Shown here: positions 35,105 to 45,421 of the stretch, piece after piece | Layout of the letters: the number at the start of each line of letters is the position of its first letter | Position numbering within the stretch: position 1 is the stretch's first letter | Source: an uncultured beta proteobacterium | GTDB lineage: Bacteria > Pseudomonadota > Gammaproteobacteria > Burkholderiales > SG8-41 | Length of the DNA: 64,000 nucleotides | Reading direction: 5' to 3' | Assembly (NCBI GenBank): GCA_903889565.1 | Contig: CAISYC010000064.1 | Span: 124,001-188,000 of the forward strand | Program-made: the position numbers and the translations under genes | The notes under the pieces: model-generated | The model's database searches: none | What the model was told of the DNA's origin: nothing | The model's input: only the letters and a program-made list of their open reading frames with translations

Positions 35105-35830
35105 ATGCACAGTCTGTTTGTCTCGGATCTGCATCTCTGCCCGAGCCGTCCCGCGATCAATCGGATCTTCTTTGATTTCCTGCGCGGCCCCGCCACGCAG
35201 GCCGAGGCACTCTACATCCTCGGCGACCTGTTCGAATTCTGGGCCGGCGATGACGACGATACAGACTTCCACCGCGACGTCATTGGCGGCCTGCGGGCAT
35301 TGTCAGTCCGCGGCGTCCGTATTCTTCTGATGCACGGCAACCGCGATTTTCTGATTGGCGAACGCTTTGCGGCGGAGGCGGGTCTGCAGTTGCTGCCGGA
35401 CCCGACGCGGCTTGAACTCTACGGCACAAGCACCGTCCTGCTGCACGGCGACACGCTGTGCACGGACGACGTCAAATATCTCGCCTTTCGCGCCAAGGTG
35501 CGCGCGCCGGAATTTCAGCAACAGTTTCTGGCGCAACCGCTTGCCGCGCGCAAACAAATCATCGCCGGCCTGCGCACCGAAAATGCCGAAGAAAAACAGC
35601 AGAAGGCCGAGGCCATCATGGACGTCGCACCGGCTGCGGTTGAGGGCATGTTCCGCGCACAGGATTGTCCGCGCATGATACACGGTCACACCCACCGCCC
35701 TGCCGTGCACCGTTTCGCAGTCGACGGCAAGCACTGCGAACGCTGGGTTCTCGCCGATTGGTATGAAACGGGGAGTTATTTGCGCTGCGACGCCAATGGC
35801 TGCCGCAGCATCGCGCTGCCGGCGGTCTAA
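35105..35830 (+). CDS. lpxH: UDP-2,3-diacylglucosamine diphosphatase
   Basis: LpxH hydrolyses UDP-2,3-diacylglucosamine to lipid X and UMP in lipid A synthesis. The 241-residue metallophosphoesterase has all metal motifs: SDLHLCPSRP near residue 6, GDLFEFWAGDD near 40, GNRDFLIG near 80, HGDTLCTDD near 115 and GHTHRPAVH near 195. No ribosome site is visible, because the heptad element abuts the ATG. It converges with dnaB and the two stops overlap by four bases. Confidence 0.95.
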   Translation: MHSLFVSDLHLCPSRPAINRIFFDFLRGPATQAEALYILGDLFEFWAGDDDDTDFHRDVIGGLRALSVRGVRILLMHGNRDFLIGERFAAEAGLQLLPDPTRLELYGTSTVLLHGDTLCTDDVKYLAFRAKVRAPEFQQQFLAQPLAARKQIIAGLRTENAEEKQQKAEAIMDVAPAAVEGMFRAQDCPRMIHGHTHRPAVHRFAVDGKHCERWVLADWYETGSYLRCDANGCRSIALPAV

Positions 35831-37221
35831 AAACGGCCTGGCGCGGCGAAGTTTTCGAAGCGCGTGTACTTGCCCATGAAGGTCAACTTGACGGTATCGA
35901 TCGGCCCGTTACGCTGCTTGGCGACGATGATTTCTGCGGTGCCCTTGTCCGGCGAGTCCTGGTTGTAAACCTCGTCGCGATAGATGAACATGATGAGGTC
36001 CGCGTCCTGTTCGATCGCCCCCGATTCGCGCAGATCCGACATGACCGGACGCTTGTTGGGACGCTGCTCAAGGCCGCGATTCAGCTGCGACAGCGCCATC
36101 ACCGGCACATTGAGTTCCTTCGCCACCGCCTTCAGCGCCCGCGAAATTTCGGCGACTTCGGTGGCGCGGTTCTCCGTGCTGTTGCCGGTCTCCATCAACT
36201 GCAGGTAATCAACCACGATCAAGCCGAGACCCGGTCCGCCACACTGGCGATGCAGACGCCGCGCGCGACCGCGCAACTCGCTCGGATTCAGCATGCCGGA
36301 TTCATCGATGAAAATCGGCGCATCGTTAAGACGGCCAACTGCGCTCGTCAGTTTCTGCCAGTCCTCGTCATTGAGCGCGCCAGTGCGCATGCGCTGTTGA
36401 TCGAGGCGACCGAGCGAACCGAGCATGCGCATTACCAGCTGGGTGCCGCTCATTTCCATGCTGAAGATCGCCGCCGGCATGCCGACATGCAGCGCAACGT
36501 GTTCGGCGATATTCAGTGCAAACGCAGTCTTGCCCATACTTGGACGGCCGGCGACCACGATCAAGTCGCCGGGCTGCAGGCCCGAGGTCAGGCGGTCGAG
36601 ATCGGTATAGCCGGTCGAGATGCCGGTCACTTCGCTGGGGTTGTCGCGTTTGTAGAGCGTATCGATGCGCTCGACCACCTTGGTCAGCAGTGGCTGGATG
36701 TCGCTGAAGCCCTGCCCGCCCCGCGCGCCGGCTTCCGCGATTGCGAAGATTTCTTTTTCCGCCTCGTCGAGCAGGTTCTTGGCGGAACGGCCAAGCGGCG
36801 AAAATACCGATTCGGTGATGCCGGTCGAGACCGCCGCCAGCCGCCGCATGATCGAACGCTCGCGCACAATTTCGGCGTAGCGCCGGATGTTGGCGGCACT
36901 CGGCGTATTCACCACCAGCGAGCCGATATAAGCGCGGCCGCCGACATCTTCGAGCTTGCCGCTGCGCTCCAGACTTTCAGTCACGGTCAATGCATCAGCC
37001 GGCTTGTTGTCGTCGATCAGGTCAGCAATATGCCGGTAGATCTGGCGGTGATCTGCGCGGTAAAAATCCGCATCCATCAATAGATCGCCGATTTTTTCCC
37101 ATGCGGTGTTGTCGAGCAACAAACCACCGAGGACCGACTGCTCAGCCTCAACCGAATGCGGCGGCAGCTTCAGCGCGTCGAGTTGGGGATCGCGGGTCAG
37201 CGGAGTTACAGCCTGTGCCAT
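35827..37221 (-). CDS. dnaB: Replicative DNA helicase
   Basis: DnaB unwinds DNA at the replication fork as a hexamer. The 464-residue product has the N-terminal domain with SVEAEQSVLGGLLLDN near residue 23, the linker, and the RecA-like domain with Walker A GRPSMGKTAFALN near 206 and Walker B LIVVDYLQLM near 312. ALSQLNRGLEQRPNKRP and RESGAIEQDADLIMFIYRDEVY are the usual late motifs. No intein is present. It lies downstream of the rpsF-priB-rpsR-rplI operon behind a strong terminator. Confidence 0.98.
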   Translation of the reverse strand: MAQAVTPLTRDPQLDALKLPPHSVEAEQSVLGGLLLDNTAWEKIGDLLMDADFYRADHRQIYRHIADLIDDNKPADALTVTESLERSGKLEDVGGRAYIGSLVVNTPSAANIRRYAEIVRERSIMRRLAAVSTGITESVFSPLGRSAKNLLDEAEKEIFAIAEAGARGGQGFSDIQPLLTKVVERIDTLYKRDNPSEVTGISTGYTDLDRLTSGLQPGDLIVVAGRPSMGKTAFALNIAEHVALHVGMPAAIFSMEMSGTQLVMRMLGSLGRLDQQRMRTGALNDEDWQKLTSAVGRLNDAPIFIDESGMLNPSELRGRARRLHRQCGGPGLGLIVVDYLQLMETGNSTENRATEVAEISRALKAVAKELNVPVMALSQLNRGLEQRPNKRPVMSDLRESGAIEQDADLIMFIYRDEVYNQDSPDKGTAEIIVAKQRNGPIDTVKLTFMGKYTRFENFAAPGRF

Positions 37222-37326
37222 GGGGTTTGCCGTTGGGTTGTTTCTGCGGTCGCTGTAGCGCCTTTGTCGGGCGAATCAGCGCAGGTTCTGCGCTTTGCAG
37301 CAATCGCAATGGACGACCAATTTACC

Positions 37327-37356
37327 AAAAAAAAGGGCTGTCGCCAGCCCTTTTTT
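37327..37356 (-). terminator. Bidirectional rho-independent terminator after rplI
   Basis: GGGCTG-TCGC-CAGCCC (37335-37350) is flanked by eight A (37327-37334) and six T (37351-37356), so on the minus strand the stem is followed by eight T. It ends the rpsF operon before dnaB. Confidence 0.93.
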
Positions 37357-37383
37357 GTTGCCTGATGCGGGTTGAAAACAACC

Positions 37384-37836
37384 TCAGGCTGTATCGCCCA
37401 GAACCGAGACCTTGATCGAAACAACCACATCGGTGTGCAGCGCGACATCGAGGGTCTGATCGCCGATCTGCTTGATCGGCCCCAGCGGCATGCGGATGGC
37501 CGCGCGCGGCACCTCGAAACCCTGCGCTTTGAGCGCTTCGGCGATATCAATATTGGTGACCGACCCGAACAGCTTGCCGTCAACGCCGGCCTTCTGCGTG
37601 ACCTGCACCATCAGGCCGTCAAGCCTGGCGGCACGATCCTGCGCCTGTTGCAGCGCATCGGCCTGCGCCTTTTCCAACTCGGCACGGCGTTTTTCAAACT
37701 CGGCCAGATTGGCCTGCGTCGCGCGCTTGGCCTTGCCCTGCGGGATCAGATAGTTGCGGGCAAAACCGTCCTTGACCTTGACGACGTCGCCGAGCTGGCC
37801 CAGGTTGGCCATTTTTTCCATCAGTATGATTTGCAT
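37384..37836 (-). CDS. rplI: 50S ribosomal protein L9
   Basis: The 150-residue protein begins [19 protein letters not shown] with the conserved N-terminal [16 protein letters not shown] near residue 22, a long central helix, and a C-terminal domain with [22 protein letters not shown] 37836 is the start; the open frame above it is the rpsR gap. Last gene of rpsF-priB-rpsR-rplI. Confidence 0.98.
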   Translation of the reverse strand: MQIILMEKMANLGQLGDVVKVKDGFARNYLIPQGKAKRATQANLAEFEKRRAELEKAQADALQQAQDRAARLDGLMVQVTQKAGVDGKLFGSVTNIDIAEALKAQGFEVPRAAIRMPLGPIKQIGDQTLDVALHTDVVVSIKVSVLGDTA

Positions 37837-37846
37837 GCTTGTCCCC

Positions 37847-38128
37847 TTAGTGCAGGTCGGTGAACGGCAGCAGCGCAAGAAAACGCGCGCGGCGGATTGC
37901 GGTGCTCAGCTGGCGCTGGTAATGCGCCTTGGTGCCGGTGATACGCGCCGGCATGATCTTGCCGTTTTCATTGATGAAGTCCTTCAGCACGCCGATGTCC
38001 TTGTAGTCGATTTGCTTGACCTTCTCGACCGTGAAACGGCAGAACTTCTTGCGCCGGAACAGGTTCTTCGAACCGCGTTTTTTGTCCTTGTCGTTCTTGC
38101 CCTTGCCCTTGCCTCTTGAAAATGCCAT
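37847..38128 (-). CDS. rpsR: 30S ribosomal protein S18
   Basis: The 93-residue product carries the S18 signature [20 protein letters not shown] and [33 protein letters not shown]. The N-terminus is unusually basic and Lys/Gly-rich ([18 protein letters not shown]), an extension seen in some betaproteobacteria. S18 pairs with S6 on the ribosome. Ten bases separate it from rplI. Confidence 0.98.
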   Translation of the reverse strand: MAFSRGKGKGKNDKDKKRGSKNLFRRKKFCRFTVEKVKQIDYKDIGVLKDFINENGKIMPARITGTKAHYQRQLSTAIRRARFLALLPFTDLH

Positions 38129-38155
38129 CGTAATCTCCTTGATTCCTGATTCAGT

Positions 38156-38461
38156 CTAGTCCGCGCCGCCGACCGGCTCGACCCGCACTGCGCGCAACAT
38201 CAGCTTCCTGTTGCCTACGCTGTTGCGCGCCAGAAAACCGGCGACCTGCAGCGGTTGGTTGATTTTTGTCGCCTCGATCCGGACCGCCAGCTCGCCGACC
38301 GCCACCGCGTCCACATCGCATTGCACCTTGCGCCGGGATCCTGCTTCGCTTTGCACCGAACTGTGTGCGATCACGAAGTCGAGGATCGGAATGCCGGCCG
38401 GGGTGAAACGCAATGCGCCGCGCTTGAGCAATCGACCGCCAATGACGGCCTCATTGCGCAT
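38156..38461 (-). CDS. priB: Primosomal replication protein N (PriB)
   Basis: The 101-residue OB-fold, SSB-like protein acts in PriA-dependent replication restart. It contains GRLLKRGALRFTPAGIPILDFVIAHSS near the start and VAGFLARNSVGNRKLMLRAVRVEPV near the end. The location between rpsF and rpsR is diagnostic for beta- and gammaproteobacterial priB. Three bases separate it from the rpsF stop. Confidence 0.93.
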   Translation of the reverse strand: MRNEAVIGGRLLKRGALRFTPAGIPILDFVIAHSSVQSEAGSRRKVQCDVDAVAVGELAVRIEATKINQPLQVAGFLARNSVGNRKLMLRAVRVEPVGGAD

Positions 38462-38464
38462 CGG

Positions 38465-38869
38465 TCAGGCACGCGCCGGTTCCGCTGCCGGCGCCGCTGC
38501 CGCTGCGGGTTTCGCAGTTGCGTCGGGCGCGCTGGTCAGCGAACGCGATTTCTCTTCCTTCATCATCGGCGACGGCGCGCTCACCGCTTCCGTCATCTTG
38601 ACGGTCAGGTGGCGCAGCACCGCATCGTTGAATTTGAATGAATGTTCGAGTTCTTCGAGAACGTCGGTGCCGCACTCGATATTCATCAGCACGTAGTGTG
38701 CCTTGTGCATTTTCTGGATCGGGAATGCCATCTGGCGGCGGCCCCAGTCTTCGAGGCGGTGAATCTTGCCGCCCTTCGCCGTCACCAGCGAGCGGTAGCG
38801 CTCGACCATCCCGGGGACCTGTTCGCTCTGGTCGGGGTGTACGATGAACACGATTTCATAATGTCGCAT
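38465..38869 (-). CDS. rpsF: 30S ribosomal protein S6
   Basis: The 134-residue protein starts [21 protein letters not shown] and contains [30 protein letters not shown] near residue 36, the family core. The C-terminal 35 residues are an Ala-rich low-complexity tail. First gene of its operon; the leader holds a candidate S6:S18 autoregulatory hairpin and it has a good ribosome site (AAGGAG). Confidence 0.98.
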   Translation of the reverse strand: MRHYEIVFIVHPDQSEQVPGMVERYRSLVTAKGGKIHRLEDWGRRQMAFPIQKMHKAHYVLMNIECGTDVLEELEHSFKFNDAVLRHLTVKMTEAVSAPSPMMKEEKSRSLTSAPDATAKPAAAAAPAAEPARA

Positions 38870-38910
38870 GCAAAATCTCCTTGTGGGCTGCGCCCTTGGG
38901 CACGATTAAG

Positions 38911-38940
38911 GCCTCCCGCTATGCGAGGGACGGTGAGGCA
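38911..38940 (-). promoter_or_regulatory. Candidate S6:S18 RNA-binding hairpin in the rpsF leader
   Basis: On the minus strand GCCTCACCGTCCC folds with GGGAGGC around a nine-base loop, leaving a CCG near an internal bulge. The known S6:S18-binding leader motif displays a bulged CCG in a similar hairpin just upstream of rpsF. The match is structural and approximate. Confidence 0.35.
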
Positions 38941-38976
38941 AGGAATATGCCGCCAGCGGCGGCAAACGAGGCGCGG

Positions 38977-39005
38977 ATTCTACAGAAAAGTCAGCGGGAT
39001 AGCAA
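38977..39005 (-). promoter_or_regulatory. Sigma70 promoter of the rpsF operon
   Basis: TTGCTA (39000-39005) and TAGAAT (38977-38982) on the minus strand are 17 bases apart, leaving a leader of roughly 100 bases before rpsF. Confidence 0.6.
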
Positions 39006-39023
39006 CGGCGTGGGGGCGCCGGG

Positions 39024-40628
39024 TCAGAACTGGACGGCGGCCGTGACGTTGACCATCTGGTCGCCCTTGGCCTGGCTGCCGGCGGCGTCGATGACCTGGG
39101 CCCAGTCAAAACGCAGGGTCAGGTGCTTGCCATAGCCAAAACGCGCGCCGAAGCCGACGCTGGCACCGCCAGCCCCCTTCGACAGATCGCCCGGCTGAAC
39201 GCTGTTGCGGCCGGTGATCCCTTCGTCGTAAAAAGCCAGCAGCCGCAGTTTGACGTCTGCCCATTTGAGCCTACTGCCAAGGTCCGGCGTGTAAACCTCG
39301 AACTGGGATGAATAGCCTTTGTCGTTGGCGACCTCGCGAATGTTGAATCCGCGCACGGAATCGGGACCGCCGTAGCCGAATTGTTCGCCTGCGACCAGCG
39401 CGTCGTCCGTATACTGCCCGGTGAACACCGCGCGGAACTGCCAGTCCTCGGCAAACGCCCGCGTGTAATTGGCACCGACACGCCATATCGCATAATCGGC
39501 CGTCGAGTCGGCGCGCGAAGCCTTGAAATCGCTGTCCGCGGCGTCGTTGCCGCCGGGGAAAAAGTTGCGCGAATAGCTGACGTTAAATCCGAACTCCGAA
39601 TTGCTCATCCGCCACAGGCCGTTGTAAGTCAGGCTGACCGGATGAATCGTGATATCAGGCACCAAACCGCCAGGCGTTCCGATCAAGGTCACGTTGTTCT
39701 GAAAGGCGCGGTAATCAAGCCCCGCCGCAAGCTTGTGCTCATACTCGCCGATCTTCGGCAACTGCATCGTATAGCGCGCGCCGAAAATGGTGCCGCTGCC
39801 GCTGACATTGAACAATCCCTGCAAGGTGCCGGAATTGACGTTTGAATAGCCGCCAAAAAGATCGATTGCGCTGTTAAGCGAATAAAGCGGAATGCGATAG
39901 CCGGCGCCGTAAATGGAGACCTTGCTGGGATTTTCCGGTGATGTCACATACTGAAAAGTGCCGACATGATCGAGATTGAACAGATTCGAATGCTGCACGG
40001 CGAAACCCGTGCGAAAACGCCCGGTTTCATTGGTGCCGGTGTTGTCGGCGGTCATCACGAACTTGTACGGCCGCTCATCGGTGACCTTGATCGCCGCATC
40101 GACTTCGCGGTCGCTCGCGCCGGCCTTCAGCAACAAGGTCGTCTGCTTGCTCTGGTTCTCGGTCAGCAGCTGGAGATTCCGCGCAATGTCAGTCGAATTC
40201 GGCGTGACCCCGGCCTGCAACACCGGCAAGCTGCGGCGGATGTTGCCTTCGTCGTAGAACTGATTGCCCTCGACCGTGATCTTGCCGATGCGCGGCTCGA
40301 TGACACGCAGCTTGACGACCCCGCGCGTGATGTCCTGCTCGGGGAGCAAAACCTGCACCACGCCGAAACCGCGGTCGCGATAGACAGCCTCAAGCACCTC
40401 CAGCGCACGCTGGATATCGCTGAAATCTTTTTGACCACCGGTAAATGGATTCACCGCCTTGTCGATTTCGGCCTGCTTCAGCAGCGTATTGCCTTCGACC
40501 TCAAACCGGTTAATCGGGAAGCGCGGCGCTACCGGCACCGCTGCCTCGGCGCCGGATTCCGCAGCGAATACCGGCTGACAGGCGTACGGCAATGCCAGCA
40601 TCACCATGCCGGCCAGCGCAATCTTCAT
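39024..40628 (-). CDS. Two-partner secretion outer-membrane transporter (TpsB, ShlB/FhaC/HecB family)
   Basis: The 534-residue product has a signal peptide (LAGMVMLALPYACQPVFAAE), one or two POTRA domains (about residues 35-190; FEVEGNTLLKQAEIDKAVNPF and GKITVEGNQFYDEGNIRRSLP), and a beta-barrel with the conserved loop motif SVRGFN near 428, ending in an outer-membrane type terminal strand (NVTAAVQF). TpsB proteins translocate a filamentous-hemagglutinin-like TpsA partner. No TpsA gene is adjacent; it stands alone between rpsF and rlmB, which are usually closer neighbours. The start is ATG 40628 (MKIALAGMVML). Confidence 0.9.
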   Translation of the reverse strand: MKIALAGMVMLALPYACQPVFAAESGAEAAVPVAPRFPINRFEVEGNTLLKQAEIDKAVNPFTGGQKDFSDIQRALEVLEAVYRDRGFGVVQVLLPEQDITRGVVKLRVIEPRIGKITVEGNQFYDEGNIRRSLPVLQAGVTPNSTDIARNLQLLTENQSKQTTLLLKAGASDREVDAAIKVTDERPYKFVMTADNTGTNETGRFRTGFAVQHSNLFNLDHVGTFQYVTSPENPSKVSIYGAGYRIPLYSLNSAIDLFGGYSNVNSGTLQGLFNVSGSGTIFGARYTMQLPKIGEYEHKLAAGLDYRAFQNNVTLIGTPGGLVPDITIHPVSLTYNGLWRMSNSEFGFNVSYSRNFFPGGNDAADSDFKASRADSTADYAIWRVGANYTRAFAEDWQFRAVFTGQYTDDALVAGEQFGYGGPDSVRGFNIREVANDKGYSSQFEVYTPDLGSRLKWADVKLRLLAFYDEGITGRNSVQPGDLSKGAGGASVGFGARFGYGKHLTLRFDWAQVIDAAGSQAKGDQMVNVTAAVQF

Positions 40629-40686
40629 GATGCGCGGGATGCGGTTTTCGACCAAGCGATGAACCTTTATCTCAATTCTGGATGAG

Positions 40687-40715
40687 AATATACAGTTATT
40701 GCAATGAATTTACAA
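40687..40715 (-). promoter_or_regulatory. Promoter of the tpsB-type gene
   Basis: TTGTAA (40710-40715) and TATATT (40687-40692) on the minus strand are separated by 17 bases in an AT-rich stretch unlike its surroundings. ATTCT/AGAAT near 40675-40690 forms a small inverted repeat just downstream. No clear Fur box: a weak match only. Confidence 0.55.
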
Positions 40716-40868
40716 CGTTTTATGCAGTACGGTATCGCCGGCGATCGAACGGTCAGCGCAACCGCTACCGCTCAATTCTCATCGATTTGACGCCGACGCG
40801 CACCTGCTTTGAAAAACATCAAAATGGCGTGAGAAGGTGATCCTGTCGCAAACCCGCAATCGGACCCG

Positions 40869-41630
40869 CTAACTAGCCGGTTTTATCCGTTGGCGGGCGG
40901 TTTCGGACAGGCATACGCCCGCGGCAACCGATACGTTGAGGCTTTCGACCCGCCCCGCCATTGGTATCCGCACGAGTTCATCGCAGTGCTCGCGGGTCAA
41001 CCGGCGCATGCCCTCGCCCTCCGCCCCGAGAACCCAGGCCAGCGGCCCGTCGAGGCGAATATCGTAAAGTGAAGGCTCGGCGCGATCGTCCGTGCCGACG
41101 ATCCAGATGCCGTCTTCTTTCAGTTCACGCAGGGTACGCGCGAGGTTGGTCACCGTGATATAGGGCACCGTCTCGGCGGCACCGCTGGCAACCTTCGCCA
41201 CGACCGGCGTGAGACCGACAGCGCGATCCTTGGGTGCGACTACCGCATGTGCGCCAAACGCGTCCGCAACGCGCAGACAAGCGCCGAGGTTATGCGGGTC
41301 CTGCACGCCATCCAGCACCAGCAACAGCGCGGACTTGCCGGCGTGCTGAACGATCTCCTGCAAATCCTGCTTGAGCGGCGCCACCGTCACCCGCGCGGCT
41401 ACTCCTTGATGGCGCGCATTGCCGGTGAGACCGTCGAGTCGTGCAGCATCCACCGCGATCAGCCGGACGTTGCGCTCGGCGGCAAGTTTGGCGAGGTCAC
41501 GCGCGCGGCCGTCCTGGCGCGACGCCTCGTGATAGACCTCAAGCACGCCTGCAGCATCCTGCCGCAAGCGGCCCGTGACCGCATGAAAACCGTAAATAAC
41601 CCTCGATTCGCCCACGCCTGCCCCGCGCAC
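40869..41630 (-). CDS. rlmB: 23S rRNA (guanosine-2'-O)-methyltransferase RlmB
   Basis: RlmB methylates G2251 of 23S rRNA (Escherichia coli numbering). The 253-residue SpoU-family protein has the substrate-binding N-terminus, LVLDGVQDPHNLGACLRVADAFGAHAVV near residue 104 (motif 1), WVLGAEGEGMRRLTREHCD near 204 (motif 2) and IPMAGRVESLNVSVAAGVCL near 226 (motif 3, knot). The start is GTG 41630, preceded by GAGG six bases from the rnr stop, so it is coupled to rnr. Confidence 0.95.
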   Translation of the reverse strand: MRGAGVGESRVIYGFHAVTGRLRQDAAGVLEVYHEASRQDGRARDLAKLAAERNVRLIAVDAARLDGLTGNARHQGVAARVTVAPLKQDLQEIVQHAGKSALLLVLDGVQDPHNLGACLRVADAFGAHAVVAPKDRAVGLTPVVAKVASGAAETVPYITVTNLARTLRELKEDGIWIVGTDDRAEPSLYDIRLDGPLAWVLGAEGEGMRRLTREHCDELVRIPMAGRVESLNVSVAAGVCLSETARQRIKPAS

Positions 41631-41636
41631 TAATCC

Positions 41637-43871
41637 TCAATCATCGAGCACAAAATCGATCTTGCTCGTTTCGATATCCACCCGCGCGACCTTCACGCGC
41701 ACGCGGTCGCCGATGCGAAAACGCCGCGCCGTGCGCTCACCCAGCAACAGATGCTTGGACGCGTCATAGTGAAAGTAATCATTGCCCAGATCCGAGACAT
41801 GGACCAGCCCTTCAACGTAAACGCCGTCGAGCGCGACAAAAATGCCGAAGGCGACCGCCGAACTGACGGTGCCGTCGAACGACTCGCCGACGCGGTCGCG
41901 CATGTAATAACACTTGAGCCATGCTTCAACGTCGCGCGTTGCGTCATCCGCGCGCCGCTCGGTCATCGAGCAGTGAATACCAAGCTCCGGCCAGCTACCC
42001 GGTTTGTACTGCTTGCCGGCCAGCACTGCCTTGATCGCGCGGTGCACCAGGAGATCGGGATAACGCCGGATCGGCGAGGTGAAGTGCGTATAGGCCTCGT
42101 AGGCAAGGCCGAAGTGACCGAGATTCTCCGGGCTGTAGACCGCCTGCCGCAGCGAGCGCAGCATCACGGTCTGCAGCAATTGCGCGTCGGGACGCCCCTT
42201 GCAGCGGGCCAGCACCTCGGCGTAATCACTCGCCTGCGGTTTTTCGCCGCCACCGACCTGCAGTCCGAAGCCGCCGAGAAACTCGCGCAGCCCTGCCAGC
42301 CGCTCCGGCGTCGGTCCTTCATGCACCCGATACAGCGTCGGATGCCCGGCCTTTTGCAGAAATCCGGACGCGCAGACGTTGGCGGCCAGCATGCATTCTT
42401 CGATCAGGCGGTGCGCGTCGTTGCGCTGCACCGGCACGATCCGTTCGATCTTGCCCTGCGCATCGAACATCATCTGCGTTTCGGAACTGTCGAAATCGAT
42501 CGCGCCGCGGCGCTGACGCGACTTCAACAGCAGTTGATACAGCGCATGCAGGTGCTGCAAATGCGGCAGCAGGCGTTTGTTCTGCATAGCCAATTCGCCC
42601 TTCGGTTCGGCCAGCATATCCGCCACCGCCGTATACGTCAGGCGCGCATGCGACCACATCACCGCCGCATAAAACGTGTAGCCGCCGACATCGCCGCGAC
42701 CATCAATGGTCATATCACAGACCATGCACAGGCGTTCGACCTCAGGGTTGAGCGAACAGAGGCCATTCGACAACACCTCCGGCAGCATCGGAATCACGCG
42801 GCGCGGAAAATAAACCGAATTGCCGCGATTGCGCGCTTCAATATCGAGCGCGTCGCCGTGACCGACATAGTGACTGACGTCGGCAATCGCCACCACCAGA
42901 CGGAAACCCTTGCCCTTCGGCTCGGCGTAGACCGCGTCGTCAAAGTCGCGTGCGGTTTCACCGTCTATCGTCACCAGGGGCAGCTTGCGCAGATCGGTGC
43001 GTCCCGCCATGTCCTGCTTCGATACGCGCGGCGTAAACGCCGCCGACGCGCGTTCAACCGCCGCCGGAAACACATAAGGCAGATCGTGCTTCCTGAGCGC
43101 GATCTCGATTTCCATGCCAGGGTCGGCGTAATTGCCCAGCACCTCGATCACACGCGCGATCGGCTGCGCATGTGGCGCCGGCTGCTGAATGATTTCGGCC
43201 ACCACCACATTGCCGGGCTTCGCCTTCATCGACTCGCCCGGCGGCACCAGAAAATCCTGGCTGATGCGCTTGTTTTCCGCAATCACCACCAGCACGCCGT
43301 GTTCATTGTGCAGGCGGCCGACCACGCGCGTGTTGGCGCGGGTCAACACTTCGACGATCTTGCCTTCCGCGCGGCCGCGCCGGTCCAGACCGGATTCACG
43401 CGCCGCCACACGGTCGCCATGCAGCACCTTGGCCATTTCGTGGGGGCCAAGAAACAGGTCAGGGCCCTTGTCGTCGCGCGTCAGAAAGCCGAAGCCGTCG
43501 GGGTGCCCCTGCACGGTACCGGTGATCAGATCGAGCTTGGTAACGACGCAGATCGCATCGCGCCGGTTGCGCATGATCTGGCCTTCGCGCTGCATGGCGC
43601 CGAGGCGACGGTTGAAGCCCTCCTGCTCGCTGTCGGTGACGTGCAGCAGCTTGCGCAATTGCGCATCGCTCACCGGCACGCCCTGCGCGTTGAGTGTTTC
43701 GAGTATCAGTTCGCGACTCGGCACCGGCTCTTCGTATTTGAGCTGCTCGCGCGAATAGTGCGGATCGACGCGCGACGGTGCTTTGACAGCGCTGCCCGCG
43801 GATTCTTTGCCACCGCTACGCCGTTTGCGCGGTTTTTCAGCTGCGCGCGGCTTGGTGGTCGATTTCTTCAT
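41637..43871 (-). CDS. rnr: Ribonuclease R
   Basis: RNase R is a processive 3'-5' exonuclease. The 744-residue protein has a Lys/Arg-rich N-terminus, a winged-helix region, two cold-shock domains (DLITGTVQGHPDGFGFLTRDDKGPDLFL near residue 120), the RNB catalytic domain with VTIDGETARDFDDAVYAEPK near 270 containing the magnesium-binding aspartates, and a C-terminal S1 domain (DGTVSSAVAFGIFVALDGVYVEGLVHVS). ATG 43871 is the start; the longer open frame overlaps the tRNA gene. rlmB follows. Confidence 0.96.
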   Translation of the reverse strand: MKKSTTKPRAAEKPRKRRSGGKESAGSAVKAPSRVDPHYSREQLKYEEPVPSRELILETLNAQGVPVSDAQLRKLLHVTDSEQEGFNRRLGAMQREGQIMRNRRDAICVVTKLDLITGTVQGHPDGFGFLTRDDKGPDLFLGPHEMAKVLHGDRVAARESGLDRRGRAEGKIVEVLTRANTRVVGRLHNEHGVLVVIAENKRISQDFLVPPGESMKAKPGNVVVAEIIQQPAPHAQPIARVIEVLGNYADPGMEIEIALRKHDLPYVFPAAVERASAAFTPRVSKQDMAGRTDLRKLPLVTIDGETARDFDDAVYAEPKGKGFRLVVAIADVSHYVGHGDALDIEARNRGNSVYFPRRVIPMLPEVLSNGLCSLNPEVERLCMVCDMTIDGRGDVGGYTFYAAVMWSHARLTYTAVADMLAEPKGELAMQNKRLLPHLQHLHALYQLLLKSRQRRGAIDFDSSETQMMFDAQGKIERIVPVQRNDAHRLIEECMLAANVCASGFLQKAGHPTLYRVHEGPTPERLAGLREFLGGFGLQVGGGEKPQASDYAEVLARCKGRPDAQLLQTVMLRSLRQAVYSPENLGHFGLAYEAYTHFTSPIRRYPDLLVHRAIKAVLAGKQYKPGSWPELGIHCSMTERRADDATRDVEAWLKCYYMRDRVGESFDGTVSSAVAFGIFVALDGVYVEGLVHVSDLGNDYFHYDASKHLLLGERTARRFRIGDRVRVKVARVDIETSKIDFVLDD

Positions 43872-43914
43872 TTGACAATAGAGCCTTTTGTGATTAAATT
43901 TGCCCGCCTTGCAA

Positions 43915-44001
43915 GCCCAGATGGCGGAATTGGTAGACGCACCAGGTTCAGGTCCTGGCGGTGGCAACACTGTGGAGGTTCGAGTCCTCTTCTGGGCACC
44001 A
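43915..44001 (+). tRNA. tRNA-Leu (anticodon CAG)
   Basis: The 87-base gene has the acceptor pair GCCCAGA / TCTGGGC, D arm with GGTAGACGC, anticodon stem CCAGG-TTCAGGT-CCTGG with anticodon CAG, a long class II variable arm (CGGTGGCAACACTG) and the T arm GAGGTTCGAGTCCTC. The CCA end is encoded (43999-44001). It lies on the plus strand between rnr and purA, with its 3' half opposite nothing coding. Confidence 0.97.
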
Positions 44002-44083
44002 CTCAAGCGGCATCGAGGAGAGCGCAATCAGCATACAGCAGATTGCCGCTCGCTGAGTAAATCCCCGATTCAGGCCGCTTTTC

Positions 44084-45421
<1,338 letters not shown>

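Noticed and set aside
40687-40715. Fur box upstream of the TpsB-type gene
   Set aside because: Only about half of the 19 consensus positions match; the AT-rich sequence is explained by the promoter itself.
41751-44060. A 769-codon plus-strand frame opposite rnr
   Set aside because: It is rich in His, Arg and Gln and has no recognisable domain; it is the reverse-complement shadow of RNase R.
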